This document shows positions 9,512 to 18,618 of a stretch of DNA of 64,000 bases, one piece after another. Where the stretch lies: contig JBFMGD010000006.1 of assembly GCA_040751775.1 (NCBI GenBank), positions 31,962 through 95,961 of the forward strand, in the 5' to 3' direction. Below the pieces are notes generated by a model, which was not told the origin of the DNA, ran no database searches, and saw only the letters and a list, made by a program, of their open reading frames with translations. Every line of letters begins with the position of its first letter. The stretch's first letter is position 1. Source of the DNA: JBFMGD01 sp040751775. Lineage in GTDB: Bacteria > Bacillota > Dethiobacteria > DTU022. Both the position numbers and the translations under genes were made by a program.

Positions 9512-10308
9512 TGGCAGCACCCACGTTGGTTGCCCCCCCGCAGTTGGGTAAGTGTTTTTCTTTTGTCCGGGCTGTGCATCAGGGTTTCACCAATCAGCAC
9601 CCCGTTCACATTGGCCTGCCGCAGTGTATCTATCTCTGCCGCAGTTTTGATACCGCTTTCGGCGACAAAGAGAATATTTTGCGGAACCAATTTGCGCAGC
9701 ACGATACTGTTGTTCATGTCTACCGTGAAATCCTTGAGATTGCGGTTGTTTACGCCGATGATGCGCGCCCCGGCTGCAAGCGCCGCTGCCACTTCCCCGG
9801 CATCGTGCGCTTCTACCAGCGCGGAGAGTCCGAGCTCGTCGCAGAGGGCAAGATAGCCCCGCATGGTGCCCGCATCCAGCAGGGCACAGATGAGCAGCAC
9901 CGCATCGGCCCCCATGATCTTGGCCTCATAGATCTGGTAGAGATCAACGGTAAAATCTTTGCGCAGCAGAGGGATTGATACTTTCTTTTTTATTTGCCTG
10001 AGGTGTTCATCGCTGCCCAAAAAAAATTGCGGTTCGGTCAACACCGAGATGGCCGCCGCACCGGCCTGCTCGTATTCTTTGGCAATCTGCAGATAGGGGA
10101 AATCGGCTGCAAGCAGCCCCTTGGAAGGGGATGCTTTTTTAATTTCACAAATGAAATTGATCCCCTCCTTGCGTAGGACCTTTTCCAGGGGAAAGCCTGT
10201 TTCAGGGTCGCAGCGGCGGGCTGATGCTTTGATCTGCTCAAGAGGGAGCCGCTTTTTGCTCTGTTCTACCCTAGTACGGGCGGCCACTGCAATGGTATGA
10301 AGTATCAT
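9508..10308 (-). CDS. trpC: Indole-3-glycerol phosphate synthase
   Basis: Ring-closing step of tryptophan synthesis, 266 residues. Family motifs seen in order are EIKKASPSKG (catalytic Lys), LLRKDF, VNNRNL and VAESGI. The gene overlaps trpD by 4 nt (ATGA) and trpF by 4 nt, indicating tight translational coupling. Its separation from trpF as a single-domain protein is usual in Bacillota. Confidence 0.96.
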   Translation of the reverse strand: MILHTIAVAARTRVEQSKKRLPLEQIKASARRCDPETGFPLEKVLRKEGINFICEIKKASPSKGLLAADFPYLQIAKEYEQAGAAAISVLTEPQFFLGSDEHLRQIKKKVSIPLLRKDFTVDLYQIYEAKIMGADAVLLICALLDAGTMRGYLALCDELGLSALVEAHDAGEVAAALAAGARIIGVNNRNLKDFTVDMNNSIVLRKLVPQNILFVAESGIKTAAEIDTLRQANVNGVLIGETLMHSPDKRKTLTQLRGGNQRGCCQ

Positions 10309-11324
10309 TGAGCCACCTCATTTGTCAGCCGGCAAAATTCATCAAGTGTGGCGGCGGCTTTTCCGCTGTCTATGAGTTCCTGCGCCATTTTCAAACATTC
10401 CGCCACTGTACAGTTATCAATGCCGAGATAGAGACCCATGGCCGCGTTAAGCACTACCACATCCCGTTTGGCTCCCTTTTCTTTGCCGCTGAGGATTTCC
10501 CGGGTAATGCGGGCGTTTTCTTCCGGCTTGCCGCCCAGCAAATCTTCTAAGCTGCAGCGGCTTAGGCCAAACTGTTCAGGGGTAATCTCGTAGGCTCTCA
10601 GTGCGCCTCGGCGGATTTCGCAGACATGGGTTGCCCCGGTGAGTGTCGCCTCATCCATGCCGTCGCTGCCGCTGACCGCCAGGCCCCGTACCACACCGAG
10701 GTTGGCAAGTACCCGGGCCAGGGGTTCCACCAGCTTGGGATCGTACACACCCATCAGCTGCATGGTGGCTCCTGCCGGATTGGAGAGGGGACCAAGTATG
10801 TTGAAAACAGTCCGCACTCCCATCTCCTTGCGCACAGGCGCCGCGTATTTCATGGAAGCATGATAGAGTTGGGCGAACATAAAGCAGATATTGCTCTGTT
10901 CTAAGATTTTCTCACTCTGCTCCGGAGACAGGTTCAGGTTGACGCCAAGCTGCTCCAGCACATCGGCCGCGCCGCTTCTGCTCGAGATGCTGCGGTTACC
11001 GTGTTTTGCCACCGGAACGCCGCCGGCTGCAACCACAAAGGCGGAGGTAGTGGAGATGTTGAAGCTGTTCAATCCGTCGCCGCCGGTTCCGACAATATCG
11101 ATAACCTTGCGTACCGGATTGATTTTCAGTCCTTTTTCACGCATCACGGAGGCGAAGGCGGTGATTTCTTCCACCGTTTCTCCCTTCATGCGCAATGCTG
11201 CCAGCAGGGCTCCCATCTGCGCCTGCGTGGCCGTGCCGTCCATCATTTCTCGCATCACTTCTGCAGCGGTTTCATAATGGAGATTCTTGCCGCTGAGTAT
11301 TTCCTGTATGGCATGCTGAATCAT
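10305..11324 (-). CDS. trpD: Anthranilate phosphoribosyltransferase
   Basis: Transfers the phosphoribosyl group of PRPP to anthranilate. The 339-residue length is normal. The PRPP/Mg loop GTGGDGLNSFNIST and the KHGNRSISS motif are present. It begins one base after the trpG stop region and overlaps trpC by 4 nt. Confidence 0.97.
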   Translation of the reverse strand: MIQHAIQEILSGKNLHYETAAEVMREMMDGTATQAQMGALLAALRMKGETVEEITAFASVMREKGLKINPVRKVIDIVGTGGDGLNSFNISTTSAFVVAAGGVPVAKHGNRSISSRSGAADVLEQLGVNLNLSPEQSEKILEQSNICFMFAQLYHASMKYAAPVRKEMGVRTVFNILGPLSNPAGATMQLMGVYDPKLVEPLARVLANLGVVRGLAVSGSDGMDEATLTGATHVCEIRRGALRAYEITPEQFGLSRCSLEDLLGGKPEENARITREILSGKEKGAKRDVVVLNAAMGLYLGIDNCTVAECLKMAQELIDSGKAAATLDEFCRLTNEVAQ

Positions 11325-11325
11325 C

Positions 11326-11901
11326 CTATTTACCTCCTAAGGCTAAAAAATTTTCCATGATCACATCTCCCATTGGCGTTAGAATGGATTCAGGGTGAAA
11401 CTGCATCCCGTAAACGTCATATTCTTTATGTTTTACTGCCATCACCTCGCCGGCCTCATCTTCCGCAACCACTTGCAACTGGTGGGGCATGGTCTCTTTA
11501 CGGGCGCTCAGCGAATGGTAGCGTGCCCCCTCGATCTTTGCGGGAAGCCCGCGAAAGATGGGGCAGGTGTTATCTATAATGATATTGCTTTTCTTACCGT
11601 GCATTAGATGCCTGGCATGACTGATTTCTGCTCCGTATACTTCGCAGATTCCCTGATGCCCCAGGCAGACCCCGAGGATTAGGAATTTGCCGGCCAGCTT
11701 GCGGACCAGTTCCTCGCAAACGCCGGCATTTTTCGGATAGCCCGGGCCGGGAGAAAGGATAATGTGGGAGGGACACAGCCCTTCGATCTCCTCAACCGTC
11801 AGCGCGTCGTTGCGGATCACGCGAATATGCGGGTTGATGCTTCCCGCCTGCTGTACCAGATTATAAGAGAAGCTGTCGTAATTATCGATTAGTAATAGCA
11901 T
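11326..11901 (-). CDS. trpG: Anthranilate synthase glutaminase subunit
   Basis: Class I glutamine amidotransferase of 191 residues that feeds ammonia to TrpE. The nucleophile Cys is in GVCLGHQGIC and the His-Glu pair in FHPES. The start codon shares a base with the trpE stop (TGATG). In many Bacillota the same subunit also serves p-aminobenzoate synthase; no pab gene is nearby, so this copy is probably tryptophan-specific. Confidence 0.95.
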   Translation of the reverse strand: MLLLIDNYDSFSYNLVQQAGSINPHIRVIRNDALTVEEIEGLCPSHIILSPGPGYPKNAGVCEELVRKLAGKFLILGVCLGHQGICEVYGAEISHARHLMHGKKSNIIIDNTCPIFRGLPAKIEGARYHSLSARKETMPHQLQVVAEDEAGEVMAVKHKEYDVYGMQFHPESILTPMGDVIMENFLALGGK

Positions 11902-13364
11902 CAGTCTTCCACCTCCCCCGCATTGCGGATGGCATTAATGATTGCCAGCGCCTTATTGGCCGATTCCTCATACTCGTTTTCCGGCACGCTGTCCGCCACG
12001 ATGCCGCCGCCGGCCTGCACATATACTTTGTCACCTTTCTTAACGGCCATGCGGATGGCAATACAGGTGTCCATATTCCCGGTGAAGTCCAGGTAGCCCA
12101 GGGCTCCCCCGTAGATATCCCGGGGCTCCTTCTCCAGTTCCTCAATGATCTCGCAGGCGCGGATCTTCGGGGCGCCGGAGAGGGTGCCCGCCGGCAGCAC
12201 CGCCTCGATAGCGCTATAGCCATCGCAACCGGGAAGAATGTTACTTTCCACCTGAGAAGCGATATGCATGATTTTAGAGTAACGGTGGATCATCATATAC
12301 TCCGTGACATCAACGGATTTAAATTGAGATATTTTACCCAGGTCGTTCCGGCCAAGGTCCACCAGCATATTGTGCTCCGATAATTCCTTTTCATCGGCCA
12401 ACAAATCCAGCTCCAGCTGTTTATCTTCTTCCTCCGTTTTCCCCCTGGGGCGGGAACCGGCCACCGGGATAGTTGTCAACCGTCCGTTTTGCAGCCGCAC
12501 CAGCGTTTCGGGAGATGTGCTCATGATCTCATCTCCGTCGATATGCATATAGACCATATAAGGGGAGGGGTTTGCCGTCCGCAGGACCCGGTAAGCGTTC
12601 ATCAGGCTGCCCCGGTAAGGGCTGACAAATTGCCGTGAGATAACGGCCTGGAAGATGTCCCCATCCCGGATATATTCCTTTGTCCGCTCCACCATGGCAC
12701 AGTATTCTTCTTTGCTCACATTGCAGGTGAACTCCACATGCCTTTCACTTTCATGCTTCGGTAACGCCCGGGTGTCGCGGATGATGGCAGCAATGGCTTC
12801 AATCTCGGCTTTGGCCTGCCAGTATTTTTCCTGCACATTGTCCATTTTGATATTGACCGCAATCGTGATTTTTTGCTTGAGATGGTCATAGGCAATTACT
12901 TTATCAAAAAGCATCAGATCGAAATCGTTACAGTGGCCTCTTTTAATTTTCAACCTGGGTTCCGCATAGCCAATCATGGCATAGGCAAAATATCCTACGA
13001 ATCCGCCCGTAAACGGCGGGAGCTCCGGGAGCTTCGGCGCTTTATATTCCTTTTGGATTTCCCGCAGCAACTCCAGGGGGTCGTTCGTTTGCAAGCTGCC
13101 GACCTCACCGTTACCTTCGATAGTTACCACATGTTCCTTGCCATATACGCGCATCACCGGGTCGAAACCCAGAAAGGAGTAGCGCCCCCACTTTTCCCCG
13201 CCCTCCACACTTTCCAGCAGATAGTAGCGCTTGCTTATCTCCGACAACTTGCGCAACATCGTTATGGGAGTGATATAATCAGCATAGATTTCCATGGTTA
13301 CCGGAATCACGTTGTGCTCTCTCGCCAATGCCGGAATCTCTTCATAAGCCGGTTTCAACATCAT
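11901..13364 (-). CDS. trpE: Anthranilate synthase component I
   Basis: Converts chorismate to anthranilate with TrpG. The N-terminal LLES motif (in YYLLESVEGG) belongs to the tryptophan feedback site, and the chorismate-binding region has LPAGTLSGAPKIRACE. Length is about 487 residues. The start is uncertain within a few codons: GAGG of the ribosome site (about 13370-13373) lies 5 nt before ATG 13364 and 8 nt before ATG 13361, while GTG 13370 overlaps it. First gene of the operon, directly downstream of the T-box leader. Confidence 0.97.
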   Translation of the reverse strand: MMLKPAYEEIPALAREHNVIPVTMEIYADYITPITMLRKLSEISKRYYLLESVEGGEKWGRYSFLGFDPVMRVYGKEHVVTIEGNGEVGSLQTNDPLELLREIQKEYKAPKLPELPPFTGGFVGYFAYAMIGYAEPRLKIKRGHCNDFDLMLFDKVIAYDHLKQKITIAVNIKMDNVQEKYWQAKAEIEAIAAIIRDTRALPKHESERHVEFTCNVSKEEYCAMVERTKEYIRDGDIFQAVISRQFVSPYRGSLMNAYRVLRTANPSPYMVYMHIDGDEIMSTSPETLVRLQNGRLTTIPVAGSRPRGKTEEEDKQLELDLLADEKELSEHNMLVDLGRNDLGKISQFKSVDVTEYMMIHRYSKIMHIASQVESNILPGCDGYSAIEAVLPAGTLSGAPKIRACEIIEELEKEPRDIYGGALGYLDFTGNMDTCIAIRMAVKKGDKVYVQAGGGIVADSVPENEYEESANKALAIINAIRNAGEVED

Positions 13365-13424
13365 CTTCACCTCGTTTCATTAAACTGATGGATGAAATTC
13401 CTTTCTTTCAGATTTTTCAAGGCA

Positions 13425-13709
13425 CTTTGGTAATAAAAAAAGCCCTTGCCCCTTGTAAGGGACAAAAGCTTGACTTCTGCGGTACCACCCAAATTGGTAA
13501 AATTAATTACCCACTCATTTTACGCACCATCATGCGTACCCCACTGATAACGGACAGGGTTCCCGTCGACGTCTACTCCCTTGCGGTTTCAAGTCGCCCT
13601 CGCAACTCCATTCAGTAAATTCCGGCATACCGCATTCACACCAGCCAGCGGCTCTCTGAGATACTTTCCTAAACTTACTTCTCTTGCTCATCGGTTATCT
13701 TAATGTATT
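13425..13709 (-). promoter_or_regulatory. Tryptophan T-box riboswitch leader
   Basis: The minus-strand leader before trpE has the T-box hallmarks. The conserved antiterminator sequence TGGTACCGC lies around 13479-13487. A stem I region with the AGAGAGCC segment lies near 13645-13655. The probable specifier is UGG (CCA on the plus strand at 13608-13610), in the context GAA-UGG-A expected for a specifier loop. Uncharged tRNA-Trp would stabilise the antiterminator and turn on the operon. Confidence 0.93.
13434..13470 (-). terminator. T-box regulated intrinsic terminator
   Basis: On the minus strand a stem of about 13 bp (some G-U pairs) between AGCTTTTGTCCCT and AGGGGCAAGGGCT is followed by seven Ts. 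It immediately follows the T-box element with which it competes. Confidence 0.9.
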
Positions 13710-13715
13710 TTTATT

Positions 13716-13744
13716 AGTATAATCATGTTAACTTTATTTGTAAA
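13716..13744 (-). promoter_or_regulatory. trp operon promoter
   Basis: Minus-strand TTTACA (13739-13744) and TATACT (13716-13721) with a 17-bp spacer. The predicted start near 13709 is the first base of the T-box leader. Confidence 0.8.
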
Positions 13745-13807
13745 CAACTTTTTTTTAATAGTGGAACCCTAATCTTATAATCATAAAGAAAAAGGCTTTG
13801 TCGATGC

Positions 13808-14104
13808 CTATATATAATTATGTTCAACATCAACTTGCCATAATGAATTTATCGTCTCGTAAGCAAATCGCTTTCTTTCCGGTTCCTTACGCCTTTCTGT
13901 ACCCACCAGGTCATGCTTTTTCAAAAGGCGGTAAACAGTGGCGTAAGAAAAATCGCATTGTTTGATGACCCCTTTTTCAATGAGCAGCTCGTAAAACAGG
14001 GTCACCGGTAAGTCTCTTCTCGCCTCCCTTTGCTCCAGGATCGCCACCTGAAGCTCGCAAGGGATGCTGCGGCTTCTGCCCTTATCCGAGCGAATAGTTG
14101 CCAA
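13808..14104 (-). pseudogene. Transposase fragment, integrase-core type, N-terminal HTH region
   Basis: A 98-codon frame with a helix-turn-helix-like region (SYATVYRLLKKHDLVG) followed by the start of an integrase core (ETINSLWQVDVEH). Such proteins normally exceed 300 residues; the DDE catalytic core is missing after the first Asp, so this is a remnant. It lies beside an unrelated transposase remnant in the opposite orientation. Confidence 0.6.
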
Positions 14105-14225
14105 AATCTTGAAGTGTAAGTGTCAGTATAAGTCCAGGTGCACGAGGAGCCAGAAGGGTAGAAGTATCTTTAGGCACGTGGACCAGGGTTTTTTGGATAC
14201 TATTGATTTGCAGACCCAGGCTAAT

Positions 14226-14396
14226 ATGGATACATACAGGCTGAGGCAGATGATTGTAGAGCATCCTTTCGGTACTATTAAACGAAGTTGGGGAGCGTAT
14301 TACTTTTTAACGAGAAGAAAACAGTCAGTGTCGACCGAAATGTCGTTATCCTATTTGGCTTACAACCTAAAACGGACTGAGTATCCTGGGTACTGA
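14226..14396 (+). pseudogene. IS1182-like transposase, C-terminal remnant
   Basis: The 57 codons contain IVEHPFGTIKRSWG and STEMSLSYLAYNLKR, the conserved C-terminus of IS1182-type DDE transposases. The remainder of the transposase is absent. The spacer 14397-14640 up to the next gene holds no recognised element except the ribosome site GAGGTGG before the GTG start. Confidence 0.65.
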
Positions 14397-14640
14397 GGAA
14401 ATCGTAAGAAGGTTAAAGGAAAGAAGGAAACCTGTGCTCGTATAAACACCGGATCCCTTCACTTTTTAACAATTGCCCAGTACAGGGAGCAAAATGGGGG
14501 CAGACTTAGCGGTTTAATCACACAGCCTCCCGTCCCCATGCTTCCTTGATCCCTTGCGGGGGGGATAGTGATCGGAAACATGGTTAACCTTGAACTAGCA
14601 GGCTTGTCATAAGCTGAAAATATTCAATGCGAGGTGGACT

Positions 14641-15237
14641 GTGACCGATCAAAAAATTATCAGCCCCGATACCCGCCGGGAACAGCGTATTCCGCCCGGG
14701 CAGCATCTGACCAAGCAGTGGCCGGTGCTGCATTACGGCAAGGTGCATCGCCTTGACCCGGCGAAGTGGACTTTCACTATCTTTGGCCTGGTCGAGCGTG
14801 AGATCAAGCTGAACTACGAGCAGTTCACGGCTCTGCCGCGGGTGAAGGTTTTCTCCGATATTCACTGCGTCACCAGCTGGTCCCGCCTTAATAATTTATG
14901 GGAAGGGGTGGCCGCGGACCGGGTTCGTGAATTGGCCGGAATCTTACCTGAAGCCCGGCACGTGATCGTGCATGCCGCCGGCGGTTTTACCACCAACCTG
15001 GCCATGGAGGATTTCTTTCAGCCGGATGTGCTCTTTGCCCTGAAGCATGACGGAAAGACGATATCCCCGGAATACGGGTTCCCGGTCCGGCTGGTTGTCC
15101 CCCGGCTCTACTTTTGGAAGAGCGCCAAGTGGGTAACCGGCCTCGAATTTTTAAGTCAAGACCGCCCCGGGTTCTGGGAATCCGCGGGCTATCATAACCA
15201 CGGTGATCCGTGGAAGGAGGAACGGTATGGCCGTTAA
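14641..15237 (+). CDS. Sulfite-oxidase-fold molybdopterin oxidoreductase, cytoplasmic
   Basis: A 198-residue protein of the sulfite oxidase/YedY (MsrP) molybdopterin-binding fold. The likely Mo-ligand cysteine is C76 in DIHCVTSWSRLNN, and the C-terminal FWKSAKWVTGLEFL segment is typical of the family. GTG start with GAGGTGG upstream. Unlike MsrP it has no Tat signal, so it should be cytoplasmic; substrate unknown. The stop overlaps the start of the following broken GNAT gene. Confidence 0.85.
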   Translation: MTDQKIISPDTRREQRIPPGQHLTKQWPVLHYGKVHRLDPAKWTFTIFGLVEREIKLNYEQFTALPRVKVFSDIHCVTSWSRLNNLWEGVAADRVRELAGILPEARHVIVHAAGGFTTNLAMEDFFQPDVLFALKHDGKTISPEYGFPVRLVVPRLYFWKSAKWVTGLEFLSQDRPGFWESAGYHNHGDPWKEERYGR

Positions 15238-15600
15238 AGCAGCAGCTGTTACCATTGTTAACCTGGTCCCGGAGAATGAAAGGCGGCTTTACGAGGTGAC
15301 CGCGCTGCTGGTTGAAGGTTTTCAGGAATTCTGGCCCAATGCCTGGCCTGACCAGGAGAGCGCTTTGCGTGAAGTGTGCGATTCTCTCAAGCCCGGACGG
15401 ATCAGCCGGGTGGCGGTGGATGAGGCCGGCGCGGTACCGGCTGGATCGGCGGCATCAGCAGGTATGGAGGCAATGTCTGGGAGCTGCACCCGCTGGTGGT
15501 TGCCGAAAAACAGTGCCACAGGGGTGTGGGCCGGGCCCTGGTGGAGGATTTGATCAGCCAGGTGAGGCAGCGCGGCGGCCTGACTGTCTATCTGGGTTGA
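15227..15600 (+). pseudogene. GNAT acetyltransferase, frameshifted and truncated
   Basis: Starts at ATG 15227 with GGAGG upstream. The N-terminal 65 residues run in one frame (NERRLYEVTALLVEGF...ISRVAVDEAG). From about 15430 the family sequence continues in another frame: GWIGGISRYGGNVWELHPLV, then RGVGRALVEDL (acetyl-CoA loop), ending YLG and a stop at 15598-15600. The last third of the domain is missing. It resembles aminoglycoside 6'-N-acetyltransferase-type GNAT proteins. Confidence 0.75.
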
Positions 15601-15760
15601 CGCCCTGGTCTACATTTTGGATGGCGAAGCGGCAATCACCATATCCGGCCGTCGGGCCGCGGTAAAGGCGGGAGAGATGATCATTATGCCGGCCAATGAA
15701 CCGCACGCGCTGCAAGCGCTGGAAAGGTTCAAAATGCTGCTGGTTATGATCAAATCGTAG
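15599..15760 (+). pseudogene. Cupin-domain C-terminal remnant
   Basis: A 53-codon frame reads ALVYILDGEAAITISG...MPANEPHALQALE, typical of the second half of a small cupin including the xPHA metal-site region. No start codon or N-terminal half is present. It overlaps the stop of the GNAT remnant by 2 nt, so a deletion has joined two unrelated genes. Confidence 0.75.
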
Positions 15761-15901
15761 CAGCTTCGATACATAGCAGCAGTATGCCGGCCCGCAGCGC
15801 ACCCCGGTCAAAACGCGCCCTTCCTTCTTTTCCGAGGTGAGAAACTATGTTAAAATGGGTTAGTATTGGCACAGGACAACTGGATTGAAAGGGTGACTGA
15901 T

Positions 15902-17374
15902 ATGGAGCAGCAGGCCGGGCGGGAATCCGCGGCTCAAAGTAAAGAATTTGTGAAAGAGATCACGCCGCAAGCAGTAGATTACTCCCAGTGGTACATAGAT
16001 GTAATCCTGAAAACAGAAATGATGGACTACGCCCCGGTGAAAGGGTGCATGGCCATCCGCCCGTTCGGTTTCGCGATCTGGGAAAAAATCCAGGAGCTTT
16101 TGGGAGGGCGGATAAAAGAAACGGGACATGATAACGCGTACTTTCCCCTCTTTATCCCGCAGGCGCTGCTGCAAAAGGAAGCGGAGCATGTGGAAGGATT
16201 CGCCCCCGAAGTAGCCTGGGTCACCAGGGGCGGCGGCGAGGTTTTGGCCGAACCGTTGGTAGTGCGGCCCACCTCCGAAGCGATTATCTGCGACTTCTAC
16301 TCGCGCTGGATCCAGTCCTGGCGGGACCTGCCCGTTTTGATCAACCAGTGGTGCAACGTGGTGCGCTGGGAAAAGTCAACCCGCCCCTTCTTGCGCACCT
16401 CGGAGTTCTTGTGGCAGGAAGGGCATACCTGTCACCGCACCGAAGATGAGGCGGAGGCGGAGACGCTGAAAATGCTTGAAGTTTACCGGGAGTTCCTGGA
16501 GACGCAAATGGCTATTCCGGTAATCCCCGGGCGCAAAACAGAACAGGAAAAATTTGCCGGCGCGCTGCGCACTTATACCGTGGAAGCGCTCATGAGCGAC
16601 GGGCGCGCGCTCCAGGCGGGCACCTCCCACAACCTGGGGCAGCATTTCGCCCAAGTGTTCGATATAACTTTTATGGACCAGGACGACCAGCTCAAACATG
16701 TCTGGCAGACCTCCTGGGGGGTTTCCACGCGCCTGATCGGCGCCCTGATCATGGTGCACGGCGACGATCGCGGGCTTAAGCTGCCGCCCCGGATGGCGAC
16801 TATCCAGGCCGTGATTGTGCCCATACTCTCCAAGAAAGCACGGGAAGAGGTGCTGGGTGCCGTCCGGGCGTTGGCGGAGCAGCTAAAGAGCATCGTGCGC
16901 ATTAAACTTGATGACCGTGAAGAGTATTCCCCCGGTTGGAAGTATAACGAATGGGAGATGAAAGGCGTCCCGGTGCGGATCGAGTTGGGCCCCCGGGACC
17001 TGGAGAAAAACCAGGTGGTCCTGGTGCGCCGCGATAACGGGGTTAAGGAAACGGTGGCCATCGCCGAGTTACCTGCTCGCCTACCGCTCCTGTTGGAGGA
17101 AATGCAGCGTGATATGTTGCAGAGCGCTTTGGCATTCCGCGAGGCTCACACCCATACCGGTTCCGATTACCGGTATTTTCAGGAAGTAATGGAAAACGAA
17201 CGAGGGCTTTACCTGGCCTCCTGGTGCGGCAGGGAAGAATGTGAGCTGAAGGCGAAGAACGATACAAAGGCCACCATTCGCTGCATACCCTTCAATATCA
17301 AATCGGAGCACGAAAATTGCCTTGTCTGCGGCGAAAAGGCCAGGGAAACAGTCTATTTCGCCCGCTCTTACTAG
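15902..17374 (+). CDS. proS: Prolyl-tRNA synthetase, archaeal/eukaryotic type
   Basis: Class II aminoacyl-tRNA synthetase charging tRNA-Pro. At 490 residues it is the short form without the editing domain found in bacterial-type ProRS. Motif 2 is in RPTSEAIICDFYSRWIQS and FLRTSEFLWQEGHTCH. The C-terminus carries a Cys cluster (CGREEC ... CLVCGEKA) typical of the zinc-binding tail. ATG 15902 is preferred over an upstream TTG at 15866. This type is common in Clostridia. Confidence 0.95.
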   Translation: MEQQAGRESAAQSKEFVKEITPQAVDYSQWYIDVILKTEMMDYAPVKGCMAIRPFGFAIWEKIQELLGGRIKETGHDNAYFPLFIPQALLQKEAEHVEGFAPEVAWVTRGGGEVLAEPLVVRPTSEAIICDFYSRWIQSWRDLPVLINQWCNVVRWEKSTRPFLRTSEFLWQEGHTCHRTEDEAEAETLKMLEVYREFLETQMAIPVIPGRKTEQEKFAGALRTYTVEALMSDGRALQAGTSHNLGQHFAQVFDITFMDQDDQLKHVWQTSWGVSTRLIGALIMVHGDDRGLKLPPRMATIQAVIVPILSKKAREEVLGAVRALAEQLKSIVRIKLDDREEYSPGWKYNEWEMKGVPVRIELGPRDLEKNQVVLVRRDNGVKETVAIAELPARLPLLLEEMQRDMLQSALAFREAHTHTGSDYRYFQEVMENERGLYLASWCGREECELKAKNDTKATIRCIPFNIKSEHENCLVCGEKARETVYFARSY

Positions 17375-17463
17375 AGAGCCGTTGCAATTCTTCACGAGGG
17401 ACCGGAGCGAAAGCCTCGGTGACGAATGTAACGAAAAATTTTATTGACAGGAGCGATTACCCC

Positions 17464-18573
17464 ATGGCCTCGAAGGTTTATCTTACCGGCAGGCGCGCTG
17501 CTTCACCCAAAGAAAGCCTCGCCCGGAAAGTGGACTACCTGTTTGAGCGTGTCGGGGCCGCGCGCCTGGTTGAAAAGAACAGCCTGGTGGCGGTGAAAGT
17601 GCACTTCGGAGAGAGAGGCAGCACCGCCTACGTGCATCCTGTCCTGGTAAACCGGGTGGTTGAGAGAATAAAGGAGGCCGGCGGCAAGCCCTTTCTCTGT
17701 GATACGAATACGCTATACGCCGGCGGCCGGTCCAACGCGGTCGACCACCTGGAGACGGCGCTGCGGCATGGATTTTCTTATGCCACGGTCGGCGCGCCCC
17801 TGGTTATCGCCGATGGCCTGCGCGGCCGTAACTACCACCCCGTGCCGGTAGGCGGCAAGCATTTAAAAGAGGTCCGCATCGCCGCGGCTGTGGTGGAAGC
17901 GGATGCGATGATCGTTCTGTCCCACGTGAAAGGGCACATGATTACCGGCTTCGGAGGCGCAATCAAGAACCTGGGGATGGGGTGCGGAAACCGGACCGGC
18001 AAACAGCAAATGCATTCCGCCTTGAAACCGGTGATTAACGCCGACAAGTGTAAACGCTGCGGCGCCTGTGTGCAGTGGTGCCTGACAAAAGCGGTTACGA
18101 TGAATGAAGGCAGCGGAGCGCTGATTAATCCTGCGATCTGTACAGGCTGCGGTGAATGTATCGTCTCGTGCACTCACGGCGCGGTGCAAGTGCAGTGGCG
18201 CTCCGCGGCTAAAGAAGTTGGCGAGCGCATGGCTGAATATGCCCGCGGGGCGGTTTGGGGCAAGGAAGATAAGAGCGTATTCTTGAACTTCCTTCTCAAC
18301 GTGATTCCTGATTGCGACTGCTGCGGCTGGAGCGACGCGCCGATTGTACCCGATATCGGCATACTGGCTTCCACTGACGCGGTGGCGATTGACCAGGCTT
18401 CCGTGGACCTGGTCAATAATCAGGCCGGCATCAAGGATTCGGCTCTCAAAGATCATTTTGCTGCGGGAGAAGATAAGTTTTACGCCCTGCACCCCGAAAG
18501 CAACTACGATGCCAAGTTGGCGCATGCGGCAGAGTTGGGTTTGGGCAGCCGGGATTACGAATTGATCAAATAG
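17464..18573 (+). CDS. DUF362 protein with two [4Fe-4S] ferredoxin motifs
   Basis: A 369-residue DUF362 protein. The N-terminal 190 residues form the DUF362 domain (KVHFGERGSTAYVHP, HVKGHMITGFGGAIKN). Two ferredoxin cluster motifs follow: CKRCGACVQWC and CTGCGECIVSC. The C-terminal part returns to DUF362 sequence ending with DAVAIDQAS. It is probably a soluble iron-sulfur redox protein; no physiological partner is known. ATG 17464 has an AGGAG about 10 nt upstream. Confidence 0.9.
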   Translation: MASKVYLTGRRAASPKESLARKVDYLFERVGAARLVEKNSLVAVKVHFGERGSTAYVHPVLVNRVVERIKEAGGKPFLCDTNTLYAGGRSNAVDHLETALRHGFSYATVGAPLVIADGLRGRNYHPVPVGGKHLKEVRIAAAVVEADAMIVLSHVKGHMITGFGGAIKNLGMGCGNRTGKQQMHSALKPVINADKCKRCGACVQWCLTKAVTMNEGSGALINPAICTGCGECIVSCTHGAVQVQWRSAAKEVGERMAEYARGAVWGKEDKSVFLNFLLNVIPDCDCCGWSDAPIVPDIGILASTDAVAIDQASVDLVNNQAGIKDSALKDHFAAGEDKFYALHPESNYDAKLAHAAELGLGSRDYELIK

Positions 18574-18618
18574 GCCGCGGCAGAAATCTCGAAATCGAGG
18601 AGGTAGAAGGAGAGCCGT

